Shown here piece after piece: positions 44,901-52,569 of a DNA stretch of 52,644 bases. The translations under genes and the position numbers were made by a program. The notes under the pieces are model-generated. The model worked only from the letters and a program-made list of their open reading frames with translations, ran no database searches and had not been told where the DNA came from. The DNA comes from an uncultured Bacteroidaceae bacterium (lineage in GTDB: Bacteria > Bacteroidota > Bacteroidia > Bacteroidales > Bacteroidaceae), in assembly GCA_934271655.1 (NCBI GenBank), contig CAKQRW010000018.1, positions 1 to 52,644 on the forward strand. The letters run 5' to 3'. Each line of letters starts with the position of its first letter. The first letter of the stretch is position 1.

Positions 44901-47900
44901 ATAAACCTTCTGTTCACGGATGACATCATCGCGTTTTTTGCTTTCCTCAAGCAAATACTTTCCTTTATCGTATGACTTTTCTATATTTTTTATTAACTTT
45001 GCAAGCGGATAGGATGAACCTTCTTTCAACTGGTTCTGGCTACCCACACCATTAGAAGTGCTTGGCAATTCGTTGTCGAGCACTTCTATTTTTTGTACCT
45101 CATACGAATGAATGTCGTTACTTGTTGCCGAAGACTTCTCTTCGCGCATCAGGGTCATTACTCTGCAAGGCACATCATCAATTACAGCGACTCCATAAAA
45201 CCTGTGCATGATGGCATTCGGATTTATCTCCTCACCACGCTTTCCTTCCTTGTCTTTTATATAGTCAGGATGCTCCTCCACCTCAATACTTTTGTCAATC
45301 ACCTCGTCAAGATGCTCAACTAAAGCTAAGTGCAAACCCTTGTTCTTGCTCTTTGCCTGATGCTTCGGACTAAGACATATCTCAATCGCATTGCCAGAAA
45401 TCGTATAATAGAACTTCGCCCCATTATTGTCATAATGAAGCAACTTAGCCTTTCCCTCTGGAGCAAATTTTTCCTTTGCCCTTTGAATAGCCTGCTTAGT
45501 AGCTTCTGCAATGCTGCCAGTATATCCATGCCTTGGAATATCCTTGACTACATTGACCTCCACCTTATCCAATCCAGGCATCACGACACCTCGGTTCTCA
45601 ACAGCCTGCTTCTGGCGCTCAGCAAAAGTCTCAGGTGTATCACCCATTTGTAGTTTGCCACTTACTCTCGCCTCGTCCAGCACCCTCTGGCCGACATCCA
45701 CATCATCAATGACATCCATACCATTGCTGCGCAGCACATCTGTCACCGCATCGCGCAGCGCCCTCTCTCTCTCACTTGGAGACTTAACCTTTCCGCCTTT
45801 CTGGTAACGCTCGTCAGCCTTGCGCTGGTTGAACCTCTTTGAAGGCGGAATCACATTTCCCTTGTCATCACGAGTGACAAGGTCGTTCAGCTTCCTGTTG
45901 TTCCTGACGTTCTTGTACTTGTAGTCATTGCCGTTGTCATAGCCCCACTCATTGGCATCGTTGCCGTCCCACCAGAGTTCCTTGGCTGGCACCTCGTCCT
46001 CTATGATGCGGTACTTGCCCTCCAGACGGCTGTTGCCGTGCAGCTCGGCATACTTCCTCGATGGAGTCACCCAGTCGCCATTGCGCAGCTTGCCCTCCTT
46101 CACCGAAGTGGGCACGGCACGGTACACCTTCACCTTCACATCCTTTTCTCCTCTCTTCAGAGCATCGAGCGCAGCCCGTATGGCTTCGGCCGACTCCATG
46201 CCATGATGAGTGTCCTGCGAGTAACGCTCGGGGTGCGTGAAGTAGTCGTCTGGTTGCAGGCTATATCCCAGAGCCATGTCCTCCAGGTTCACGTCAGGCG
46301 CATTGTCCTCCACATCGGCACGCCGTGCCTCGTCACTCTCATAGCCGGGGTTAGATGGAGCTTCCCATGCGCCCACACCTTGATATTCGCTTTCCGGGTC
46401 ACCATATCCCTTGCGGCGTGCAGCCTCGTCAAGCATCTCTCTTGCCGTCCGCTCGTCACCATTGTCCAAAGCTTCCGCATAGCGTCTGTCTATCTCATCA
46501 GCAGTAAGCATGGCCAGTTCTTCCAGACGCTGCTTCCGCTTGGCTTCCTCTTCCTCGGCTCGCTTGCGCGCAGCCTCCATGGCATTGCGCTCGTCCTCAA
46601 CCTGCTTGCGCCGCTCCTCAATGAGTTTGTCCACATCACCGAACTTCTCTTTCAACGCTTTCTCAACAGGCTTTCTTAATCTACGCATATCCCTCAACGA
46701 AAGCTTCTCGCCATCATGAGCAGCGACAATCTTCCCGCCTATCACAGCCATGGCACGGCTTGCCTGTGCCGATGAGCCTTTCTCTATGCCATCGGCATAC
46801 ATCGCCACATCCTCTGCATCCAGGCCATACTGCTCAGCAAAGGCCGAATAGTCCTCAGCTTTCTCCACAGGCGAACTCTCCACGCTCTCAGCTCCCTGCT
46901 TCCGTCCTGCCTTGGTAGCAGCCGATTGCTTTTCCTGTTCCGTCAGTATGGCTTTCAGAATCGCCGCCTCATTGGCAGACATTGACATCTCGCCGCGCTC
47001 GTAGGCATTCCACGCCCCGGCATATCCACCGTACCTCTCCCTCATCGCCTCTATAAGGTCACGCTCGGCTGTGGTGCTGCCATAGCGTTTCTTGCCCACT
47101 TGCCACGCCACATCATGGCCGTAACCTTTTTTGCTGGATCTGTATTTCTCAGGCTCGCCAGTGCGCTCCCATTTCTCTCCCTTCTGAATACTATCGCCTA
47201 CCTGCTGCCCCGGTTTAACTTTTTTATTGCCTTTCCCTTGCTCGTCTGACGCTTTTGTCGTAACTTTGCCACGTGATTTGCCAGTGGTCCGTGCAGCTTG
47301 ACCTTGATTGACTGGAGCTATAGCACTTACGTCTCCGTCAGCTGACAATTCATCATAAGCCGTCAGAACCCAGTTCTTGTCGGCTATTTTTTTGCCCTTT
47401 TCTCTGACATTCTTCCGTATCGTGACAAGCTTGCTGCCTTTCTTAAAAACTATTTTGTCACCGTTCTCAAAGTCTTTGTTGCCAGTTCTTATGATGTCGT
47501 CAATTTCTTTCGCAGCCTCGACCACCGATGAAAAACTTTTCCTGTCTCCGACATGCTTGCTTATTATATGGTCTAAGCCTCCGCCTTTGTCACCCCATAC
47601 AACATCTATGTCGCCAACACCATTTCTGTAGAACACACCAAGTGCATCACCGCTTCCTTTTTCACTAAGAAAAGCAAAAGCCTCCTGCGCATTCCCCTTG
47701 AACTGGTCGTAAACGTCGCCAAAAGCACCCTTGCCTACTGGCTTCAACAGCTCGGCATTGGTCTCCTTCTTCACCCCTGCATACTCAGCAAGCGGCTTCG
47801 TCTTCCTGTGGCTGCTCTCCACCCACTTGGCAGGACCTCCATTCTGGCCAAGAACAACATAGCTTACCCCCTTATCAGAAAGCGTTTGCAGATCTTCACG

Positions 47901-50900
47901 AGTTACCTTCATTGTAGTAAACGGCATGCCTTCCCCCTCGTAGCTCGTCACGACAAGGTTCTCAGTAACAGGAGCGTCAAGCTTTAGCCCTATGACCTTC
48001 TTGGTGGACTTAATATCTTCCTGGCACACAAGCAGCATTCCATTGCCTTTGTCTATGACAACTATCTTGCCAGGGTTCTCGTCTTTCATACGGCTCCAGC
48101 TTCGTTCTTCTGGAGTCGCCAGCCTTTCGTATTCGGCAAGCCAGCGTTTCAACCTTTTGATTTCAGAACGGACTTTATCCTCCCTCTTAGGAGAGACCAC
48201 ACCATCAGCCAGCATTTCTTCCATCTCTGAAATATCTTGTCTCAGCAGATGCAGTGAAGTCGGGTATCTGCCTTCCAGCTTTTCGCTAAGCTTTCTTACC
48301 GACTGGACAAAGGCTTCCTTCCTCACCCATGCATACTCCGCAAACGGCTTCGTCTTGCGCTTACTTGAACCAATCCATTTCTCAAAGTCTTCAAGGTTAG
48401 AAGTGGACACGTCAATCCTGCGCCCGTCTTCCCAACCTTTCTCATAGTTGGCCAGATAGTCGCTCTTCGCCTCGTCCGCATCATTGAAGCCAAGCATCAC
48501 CTTGTGCTCGTCAAACGTGCCGTCCGGATTGTACTGGTCCACCACATACACCTTCCTGCCGTTCCAGCCGTCAATGTCATTGCTGAGGAACACATCTATA
48601 TGGTCACCGTCCACACCCTCCGTACCACGGAAGTAGCCGTAGGTGTTGTGCATCTTGCTTTCCCACTTCTTGCCGTTGGCATCCGTGCCTTTGCGCACAC
48701 TGCCCTCAGGCTGCTCGATGGTAATGTCAAACGTGCCCACCTGCACATGGCCTTTCTTGTAGTTGCCAGCCTCTTTCTGTGCCTCGGTAGGCTCAGTGTC
48801 CACATCGGCCGATGCAGTGGCAATCTGTTCCGAAAGTGGCGTTTCTCCCTCATTAGCAGAAGATTTTTTGCCATTTCCTTGTAAAGTTGATTGATTGTTT
48901 ATAACTTTGTCAACAGAGAACTCCTGTTCAGTTGGATATTGGTCGGAATTGGGCCGGCCCAGAAGTGCCTCCTGTTCGGGAGTTATTGTTTCACTTCTGT
49001 AAATTATCTCCTCATTCGTTGGAATATTTGCACCGTTCCTACGGCCAAACAATGTTGATATGGCATTCACTTCTATGTCACGTCCTGCATTCTTCACGTC
49101 GACACCAACTACAACATATTCTCCTTTCTCTGTTTTAAGAGAGGTATATATACGATAGCCTTTATCCTTGTCTGTCAGTCGGGCTATAGCAAATGGCCGC
49201 TCAATGGCATTCGGCATCTGTTCCCATTCCGATTGTGTGAAGTCATGAGAACCGTCCTTTCCGAAATGACGCGCTATGACACCATACCTTACGGTAAATT
49301 TAGCCCCCGTCATTCCAAGCCGCTGCATAAACGCAGGAGTCTTTGCGAAATCAAAGAATGTTCTACTAAATACTTTTGACGCAAAATCCTTACCCTTACT
49401 GTAAAGCGTATTGATTGCATTGCTTATTGTCGGTGTTGTATCAACCTCCTCTGTATTATCCTTGGGTTCTTCAGCTTGTGGAGTTTCTTCCTGCTTGGCA
49501 GGTTCAGGCTCTGCATCGCGTTTCCTCTCGTTCATGAGAGTTTGTATCCCCGTCCAGGCGTTCAGCGTCTCCTCTGCCTCCGCCACCTGTCCGTTATACT
49601 GCTCCATGGCGGCATTGTATGCGGCATCTGCCTCCTGCTGTGCCCTTATCATCTCCATGGGCGACCCCTTCAGTGATGGATTCTTCTTCACTGGCTTCTC
49701 CTTCCACAGAGCCTCCATGGCCTTCTTGGCTTGCTCCACCTGCGCATTGACAATTGCTGCCATGCTCGCCTCATTGCCGCCTGTCAGCTCGTTCAGCGCG
49801 TCAAGAGCAGTCTCGCTGTCTGCCACCTCAAACATCGGCTCGCCTGTCTGTTTATTGACAGGCACACGCTCCAGCGCCGTCAGCTCACGGTTAGCATACT
49901 CCTCCTTGCGCTGCTGCTCCCTGCTCGCCATCTCCCTCATATACTCCTGCATCTGCGCCGTCTGCTCCTCCGGCAGGACAAAACCATTCTCTCCTCTCAC
50001 AGCCCTCTCAAAAGCATCCTTATACTGTGAGCCAGGCAAGCTTTCCCCCTCTTCTGGTACGCTTCCGCCCCCTTCTGGTACGTTTCCGCCCTCTTCTGGT
50101 ACGTTTCCGCCCTTTTCTCCGTCAGGTGTCTCGGACATTCCATGTCCGCCTTCATCTGCTCCGTCCTGCCCCTCCTCACTATTCCTCCTGTCATACTCGT
50201 CCCATTCCCTGTCCTGCCATTCCGCCGCATCTCTATCCGTCATCATCATCACAGCCTCGCTGTCATCCACCACATATCCGTCCGTCACGCTGCCGTCCTC
50301 ATTTTTCACGCCTCCCTCCTTAAACCTCATCTTCGCCACCTCTATGCTTCCGTCTTCAGCCCTGCCCACAACCTTATACCTCACAGGAGTATATGACCCC
50401 TCCTCAGTCTTGCCTGGCAGCGTAAACTCATCTCCCACCTCCAGCACAGCGCTGTCCAGCCCACAGGCATCCAAGAGCGCGCGGATATACGAGTCCATTT
50501 CCTTCCTCTCTCTCTCGATGCCGCGCAGCGCGTTCTGTCTGCGTCTCTCGTTGATTTGGTCTATCCGCATGGCACTGCCAGCCTCATACTCTCCATGCCT
50601 CTCTCCAGGCACTACGGTATGGCCGTTCTTCTTGTACACACGGCTCTCCCAGTCCTTATAGTCCTCATCCAGCTTCTTCAGACGGTCTGCAAACATGCCG
50701 AGTGCCTCTTCAAGAGTGTCCGCCTTGGCAATGGTCTCATGATACAGGTCATTGAAGACACTGCCTTTAGCGCGATCTTTCAGCTCATTGAACAATTCCT
50801 CCTTGCTCTTCTGAGGCGTTCTCTTGAATCCGTGTCTTCTTCTTCTCCTTGCGGCATCTTCATTAGCCTCTGCATTCTCATCAGAAGATACAGACGATGG

Positions 50901-52085
50901 ATTTTTCCCTCCATTTGCAGAAGATTCGTTGCCATTTCCTTGCACAGTATTTTTGGATTCTGTAACTTTGCCATCGGAAGATGAGCCTCCGTGAGGCTGA
51001 AACGCTGCGGTTTGAAGGGCATCATCCATATCCAAAACATTCGCGAGAATGTCGCGATAAAGGGCAATACCTCCGTGAGGCTTCTGCGCTGCGGTTTGAA
51101 GGGTATTGCCCTTCTTTATTTTATCCGCGACAAAAACTTCATGTACATATAACCTGTTTTTGTTGTTGTCTTGCATAGCACGACAGAATACATAATTCCT
51201 TTTGCCACTATAGTTTATGGGATATGCAAAATAGTGATTTTGCACACTTTTCCCTGGTCGTATGAAGTCCTGTATACTGCCAAGATACACTGCATTTTCA
51301 AAGCCGTCAACCAATGATGTGATGGCATCAAGTTTCGCTTGCCCATAACGATGAGCAAGAGAATCTTCTATTGATGTCTTGTTTATCTCCACCTCACCTG
51401 CTTCCGTATCATATAACACTGGTTCTGAAACATTTTCATTCCACCATCTTTCTGCGGCTTTTCTTGCAGACATATCACTTGTCGCCACAATTTGCCCTTC
51501 AGCCACATCTACAGCATGGGCATCACGTAGCATCTCTCCGCGGCGTTCTTTTTCCTCGTCTGACATAGTACGAGGGTCATGAAGTGTTACCGATTGTCTG
51601 GGTTCAGTATTCTGCGTGGATAACGGATGTTCTCCAACCTCTTCTGGCTTTCCATCGCGTCCAGTGCCATCTGCAACTTGTTCAGCTGCCTCTGCTCTCT
51701 GCTTTCGTCCTGCGACTGCCGCATTGACGGTTTCCTTCTGTTCCTTTTTTGTAGCAATCCTGAAATAATCTATTAATCGGTTCAACAATTCCTCCTTCGT
51801 CTCCACCTTGCCGCTGAACATGTCCATCTGCCCGGCCGCAGGAGCGATTGCTTCATTATTATACACAGCGAGGACCTTGCGCAGCTCACTCGGCTTGCCG
51901 CTGTTCAGCACATCAGCCAGCAGCAGCGTCACGCCGTCCTGCACCATGATGTCCCCGTACTCGTCATCAAACAATCCTTGCTGCCGTCCGAACGGCGACA
52001 CTGGCCGTCCCTCCTTAAACTGCTCAGCGTCCGCAGCCTTAGCCCTCGCCACAAGCTTCACCGCCTGCTCGCGTTCTACAATCAA
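41901..52085 (-). CDS. Giant multidomain 'polyvalent' protein of a phage or conjugative element, 5' end broken
   Basis: A 3394-codon frame encoding a polyvalent protein of the type carried by phages and conjugative elements. Domains recognised by eye: a barnase/colicin-like (PBECR- or LPD-type) domain ~220-325; MuF C-terminal-like ~905-1040; inorganic-pyrophosphatase-like ~1108-1250 (DGDHIDVF); a possible MutS N-terminal-like segment ~1320-1415; PBECR-type nuclease-like ~1450-1580 (GDIDVVWGD, NWVLTAYD); coiled coil ~1700-1870; ADP-ribosyltransferase-like ~1895-2065 (VYRAVP); LPD3-like ~2175-2345; a second ART-PolyVal domain ~2391-2692 (VYHGSQAEFDHF) with a coiled-coil insert; zincin-like metallopeptidase with HEYAH at 2729-2733; PBECR3-like ~2932-3100; and a conserved C-terminal module ~3150-3394. 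The frame opens at a TTG in the middle of a similar-looking upstream sequence (52086-52330) that is frameshifted, so the true N-terminus is lost and expression is doubtful. No other mobile-element gene is in the window. Confidence 0.8.
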   Translation of the reverse strand: MIVEREQAVKLVARAKAADAEQFKEGRPVSPFGRQQGLFDDEYGDIMVQDGVTLLLADVLNSGKPSELRKVLAVYNNEAIAPAAGQMDMFSGKVETKEELLNRLIDYFRIATKKEQKETVNAAVAGRKQRAEAAEQVADGTGRDGKPEEVGEHPLSTQNTEPRQSVTLHDPRTMSDEEKERRGEMLRDAHAVDVAEGQIVATSDMSARKAAERWWNENVSEPVLYDTEAGEVEINKTSIEDSLAHRYGQAKLDAITSLVDGFENAVYLGSIQDFIRPGKSVQNHYFAYPINYSGKRNYVFCRAMQDNNKNRLYVHEVFVADKIKKGNTLQTAAQKPHGGIALYRDILANVLDMDDALQTAAFQPHGGSSSDGKVTESKNTVQGNGNESSANGGKNPSSVSSDENAEANEDAARRRRRHGFKRTPQKSKEELFNELKDRAKGSVFNDLYHETIAKADTLEEALGMFADRLKKLDEDYKDWESRVYKKNGHTVVPGERHGEYEAGSAMRIDQINERRRQNALRGIERERKEMDSYIRALLDACGLDSAVLEVGDEFTLPGKTEEGSYTPVRYKVVGRAEDGSIEVAKMRFKEGGVKNEDGSVTDGYVVDDSEAVMMMTDRDAAEWQDREWDEYDRRNSEEGQDGADEGGHGMSETPDGEKGGNVPEEGGNVPEGGGSVPEEGESLPGSQYKDAFERAVRGENGFVLPEEQTAQMQEYMREMASREQQRKEEYANRELTALERVPVNKQTGEPMFEVADSETALDALNELTGGNEASMAAIVNAQVEQAKKAMEALWKEKPVKKNPSLKGSPMEMIRAQQEADAAYNAAMEQYNGQVAEAEETLNAWTGIQTLMNERKRDAEPEPAKQEETPQAEEPKDNTEEVDTTPTISNAINTLYSKGKDFASKVFSRTFFDFAKTPAFMQRLGMTGAKFTVRYGVIARHFGKDGSHDFTQSEWEQMPNAIERPFAIARLTDKDKGYRIYTSLKTEKGEYVVVGVDVKNAGRDIEVNAISTLFGRRNGANIPTNEEIIYRSETITPEQEALLGRPNSDQYPTEQEFSVDKVINNQSTLQGNGKKSSANEGETPLSEQIATASADVDTEPTEAQKEAGNYKKGHVQVGTFDITIEQPEGSVRKGTDANGKKWESKMHNTYGYFRGTEGVDGDHIDVFLSNDIDGWNGRKVYVVDQYNPDGTFDEHKVMLGFNDADEAKSDYLANYEKGWEDGRRIDVSTSNLEDFEKWIGSSKRKTKPFAEYAWVRKEAFVQSVRKLSEKLEGRYPTSLHLLRQDISEMEEMLADGVVSPKREDKVRSEIKRLKRWLAEYERLATPEERSWSRMKDENPGKIVVIDKGNGMLLVCQEDIKSTKKVIGLKLDAPVTENLVVTSYEGEGMPFTTMKVTREDLQTLSDKGVSYVVLGQNGGPAKWVESSHRKTKPLAEYAGVKKETNAELLKPVGKGAFGDVYDQFKGNAQEAFAFLSEKGSGDALGVFYRNGVGDIDVVWGDKGGGLDHIISKHVGDRKSFSSVVEAAKEIDDIIRTGNKDFENGDKIVFKKGSKLVTIRKNVREKGKKIADKNWVLTAYDELSADGDVSAIAPVNQGQAARTTGKSRGKVTTKASDEQGKGNKKVKPGQQVGDSIQKGEKWERTGEPEKYRSSKKGYGHDVAWQVGKKRYGSTTAERDLIEAMRERYGGYAGAWNAYERGEMSMSANEAAILKAILTEQEKQSAATKAGRKQGAESVESSPVEKAEDYSAFAEQYGLDAEDVAMYADGIEKGSSAQASRAMAVIGGKIVAAHDGEKLSLRDMRRLRKPVEKALKEKFGDVDKLIEERRKQVEDERNAMEAARKRAEEEEAKRKQRLEELAMLTADEIDRRYAEALDNGDERTAREMLDEAARRKGYGDPESEYQGVGAWEAPSNPGYESDEARRADVEDNAPDVNLEDMALGYSLQPDDYFTHPERYSQDTHHGMESAEAIRAALDALKRGEKDVKVKVYRAVPTSVKEGKLRNGDWVTPSRKYAELHGNSRLEGKYRIIEDEVPAKELWWDGNDANEWGYDNGNDYKYKNVRNNRKLNDLVTRDDKGNVIPPSKRFNQRKADERYQKGGKVKSPSERERALRDAVTDVLRSNGMDVIDDVDVGQRVLDEARVSGKLQMGDTPETFAERQKQAVENRGVVMPGLDKVEVNVVKDIPRHGYTGSIAEATKQAIQRAKEKFAPEGKAKLLHYDNNGAKFYYTISGNAIEICLSPKHQAKSKNKGLHLALVEHLDEVIDKSIEVEEHPDYIKDKEGKRGEEINPNAIMHRFYGVAVIDDVPCRVMTLMREEKSSATSNDIHSYEVQKIEVLDNELPSTSNGVGSQNQLKEGSSYPLAKLIKNIEKSYDKGKYLLEESKKRDDVIREQKVYHGSQAEFDHFDHSHMGEGEGAQAYGWGTYVTEVEGIGRSYAEQNAVKHNNVPEYEEAYKNYSYAMSEYYSADTDYTRHLQKVDDLKELLHSSESNLENCQKQLEEAKQAGDLKRQEELERKIRMAMIVSDGTKRSISEESERMASLKERRDEALRKLDEAKVILDSVPAPERNLYTVEIPDDDGENYIDYNGRISGMPSQKIDAICAELEKLGWKRKDLPSMVRLTDGYDNIVINPNATGADLYEEIKTALKSDKKASLLLSRAGFVGIKYPADFRRGGRDDGKKNYVIFDEGNAKITDHVRFFRSGDGEAYGFTVGGKIYIDPRIANAETPVHEYAHLWASALRSGNPKEWRNVVELMKGTAVWDEVRKRYPELETDDEIADEVIATYSGRRGAERLREEAERIAGKDGDVLDKAEAMSALERVKRALAEFWKGVCDFLHIHYTSAEEVADRVMKDLLDGVNPRKYGGEVESRNVEKRMGMIPEERRASLAADTEDVSREDQIFLYGSEYANDESVSLFNDYVGKREEKKEVGTTIKDMKQRVIELFEKAKTGDFVGKPASIGRLSADGKSYLEKLSGLKFKEFVDFVLNPSDLNHIRSDHYGENEKDKGNNVPLTDEGIQNMVDVLNQPDGILYGVDKKDGRKLFFFLKDAGNGLYNLTEVCSTKKGNLTAKSFYKTKKKGISQRVMEIKDSLLPTSVTYSGEFLSSDAKIPTLFEINESSSKNIDDDKTKFRLLDDDDPKAMELEALPDSELVPVYRNVQAFEDDALGSPMAFIDAETGERRTLQGGKWNYSNPQSIKLTAEQQHKLDELNRNGYIMVNGRKSTELKISDGLKFVKGKNGEAQLSYWLKKNPEDSGVWAAYNPYDHAVETPLNTQFSTAYKRPNLVVVRSLMPKSELEGHYHADYAKDSTGAHLWNNGRTLYLSRWSKIDKVLTREAEAKLIDEYWKKNPGKRETSKVHRDYNHFVPQVRRELEKMGYRFELDGRELTPEESRARQ
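47237..47268 (+). promoter_or_regulatory. Antisense promoter-like element in the giant gene (copy C)
   Basis: CTTG (47237-47240), 20 bp, then TAACTTTG (47261-47268), preceded by GCCTTTCC. It lies in the linker that follows the PBECR-type nuclease-like domain and points against the gene. The minus-strand peptide here is GKVTTKASDEQGKGNKK. Confidence 0.6.
48878..48909 (+). promoter_or_regulatory. Antisense promoter-like element in the giant gene (copy B)
   Basis: CTTG (48878-48881), 20 bp, then TAACTTTG (48902-48909), preceded by GCCATTTC. It lies in the linker after the MuF-C-like domain. The minus-strand peptide is DKVINNQSTLQGNGKKSSAN. Confidence 0.6.
50047..50109 (-). repeat. 21-bp in-frame tandem repeat, 3 copies
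   Basis: Three 21-bp units (starts 50047, 50068, 50089; core CTTCTGGTACGTTTCCG) plus a partial fourth encode a Gly/Pro/Glu linker of heptads GGNVPEE at about residues 655-680 of the giant protein. In this coding setting the period is a multiple of three close to 22. Confidence 0.92.
50939..50970 (+). promoter_or_regulatory. Antisense promoter-like element in the giant gene (copy A)
   Basis: CTTG (50939-50942), 20 bp, then TAACTTTG (50963-50970), preceded by GCCATTTC. It lies just after the first nuclease-like domain and immediately before the two structured repeat elements. The minus-strand peptide is GKVTESKNTVQGNGNESSAN. Confidence 0.6.
50980..51113. repeat. Two copies of a potential three-way-junction element
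   Basis: Copies at 50980-51026 and 51060-51113 share CCTCCGTGAGGCT (hairpin CCTC/GAGG) and GCTGCGGTTTGAAGGG. The second copy is closed by a perfect 11-bp stem AAGGGCAATAC/GTATTGCCCTT. The first is closed by different, approximately pairing arms (GATGAGCC with GGGCATCATC). The second hairpin also differs but can still pair (AAAC/GTTT versus CTTC/GAAG). In the minus reading frame each copy encodes LQTAA..PHGG. Confidence 0.7.
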
Positions 52086-52330
52086 GTTATAGAGGTCCGT
52101 CCAGGCATCTCAGGACATTTCATGCCCGCCTCGCATTCTTCCATGTCTCCTGTTGTCCCTGCTGCCTCCCTTGCCAGGCCCTTGCTAAACGTTGTCATGA
52201 GATTAGCGTCAAGCGCGGTCTTGGCAAAGCAGTCGAGCGTAGATTAGGAGCGTTCATCTTGACCGCATACTCATCTTGACCGCATACTTATACACTGCAT
52301 TGTCCGAGAGTGCCCTCGCCAGCTCCTTAA
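52086..52330 (-). pseudogene. Frameshifted 5' remnant of the giant gene
   Basis: Protein-like sequence continues upstream of the TTG start in shifting frames. From 52330 leftward, KELARALSDNAVYKYAVKM ends at a 17-bp tandem duplication that shifts the frame. NAPNLRS then needs one extra base to join DCFAKTALDANLMTTFSKGL.., which in turn needs one extra base (near CCTGAGATG) to join DAWTDLYNLIVEREQ of the giant frame. Two single-base losses and one 17-bp duplication therefore explain the break. The likely original protein extended further upstream. Sequencing error could explain single bases but not the 17-bp duplication. Confidence 0.65.
52254..52287. repeat. Perfect 17-bp tandem duplication
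   Basis: TCATCTTGACCGCATAC occurs at 52254-52270 and again at 52271-52287. Inside the broken 5' end of the giant gene, it shifts the frame by two bases. Confidence 0.95.
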
Positions 52331-52394
52331 AAAAAACAGGGATGCACCTGCATGACGCTGCGCTGCAAGTGCCCATTATGGGTTCAGTCAGGAG

Positions 52395-52436
52395 CAAAAA
52401 AAAAGAAACAAGAATTTTCCGAAGAAGAAATCCTTA
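52395..52436 (-). terminator. Probable terminator of the tRNA-Glu pair
   Basis: On the minus strand, an imperfect hairpin (AAGGATTTC .. GAAAATTCTT, about 52411-52436) is followed by GTTTC and an uninterrupted run of nine or more T. It lies about 40 bp past the second tRNA. Confidence 0.6.
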
Positions 52437-52471
52437 TTTCCTACCTAATAACCTAAAATTTCCTAACAATA

Positions 52472-52546
52472 TGGTAGCGCCTACGAGAATCGAACTCGTG
52501 TTCCATGCGTGAGAGGCATGTGTCCTAGCCGCTAGACGAAAGCGCC
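52472..52546 (-). tRNA. tRNA-Glu (anticodon CTC)
   Basis: A complete cloverleaf on the minus strand: acceptor GGCGCTT/AGGCGCT, anticodon stem CATGC/GCATG with loop CTCTCAC (anticodon CTC, reads GAG), T-arm ACGAG-TTCGATT-CTCGT, discriminator A and encoded CCA. It lies 26 bp downstream of an identical copy, so both are probably processed from one transcript. Confidence 0.97.
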
Positions 52547-52569
52547 ATATTGCGCAACTGCAATCTGTA

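Noticed and set aside
49411..50661. 416-codon + strand frame opposite the giant gene
   Set aside because: Ser/Leu/Pro-rich shadow of the minus-strand coding sequence; the minus frame is the one with recognisable domains.
52276..52512. 78-codon + strand frame near the tRNA genes
   Set aside because: It runs through the frameshifted remnant of the giant gene, a terminator and into a tRNA gene on the other strand.
52475..52546. tRNA 3' end as a visible att core for the giant-gene element
   Set aside because: No second copy of the tRNA 3' sequence was found near 41900; only the adjacent tandem tRNA copy exists, so an att pair cannot be claimed.
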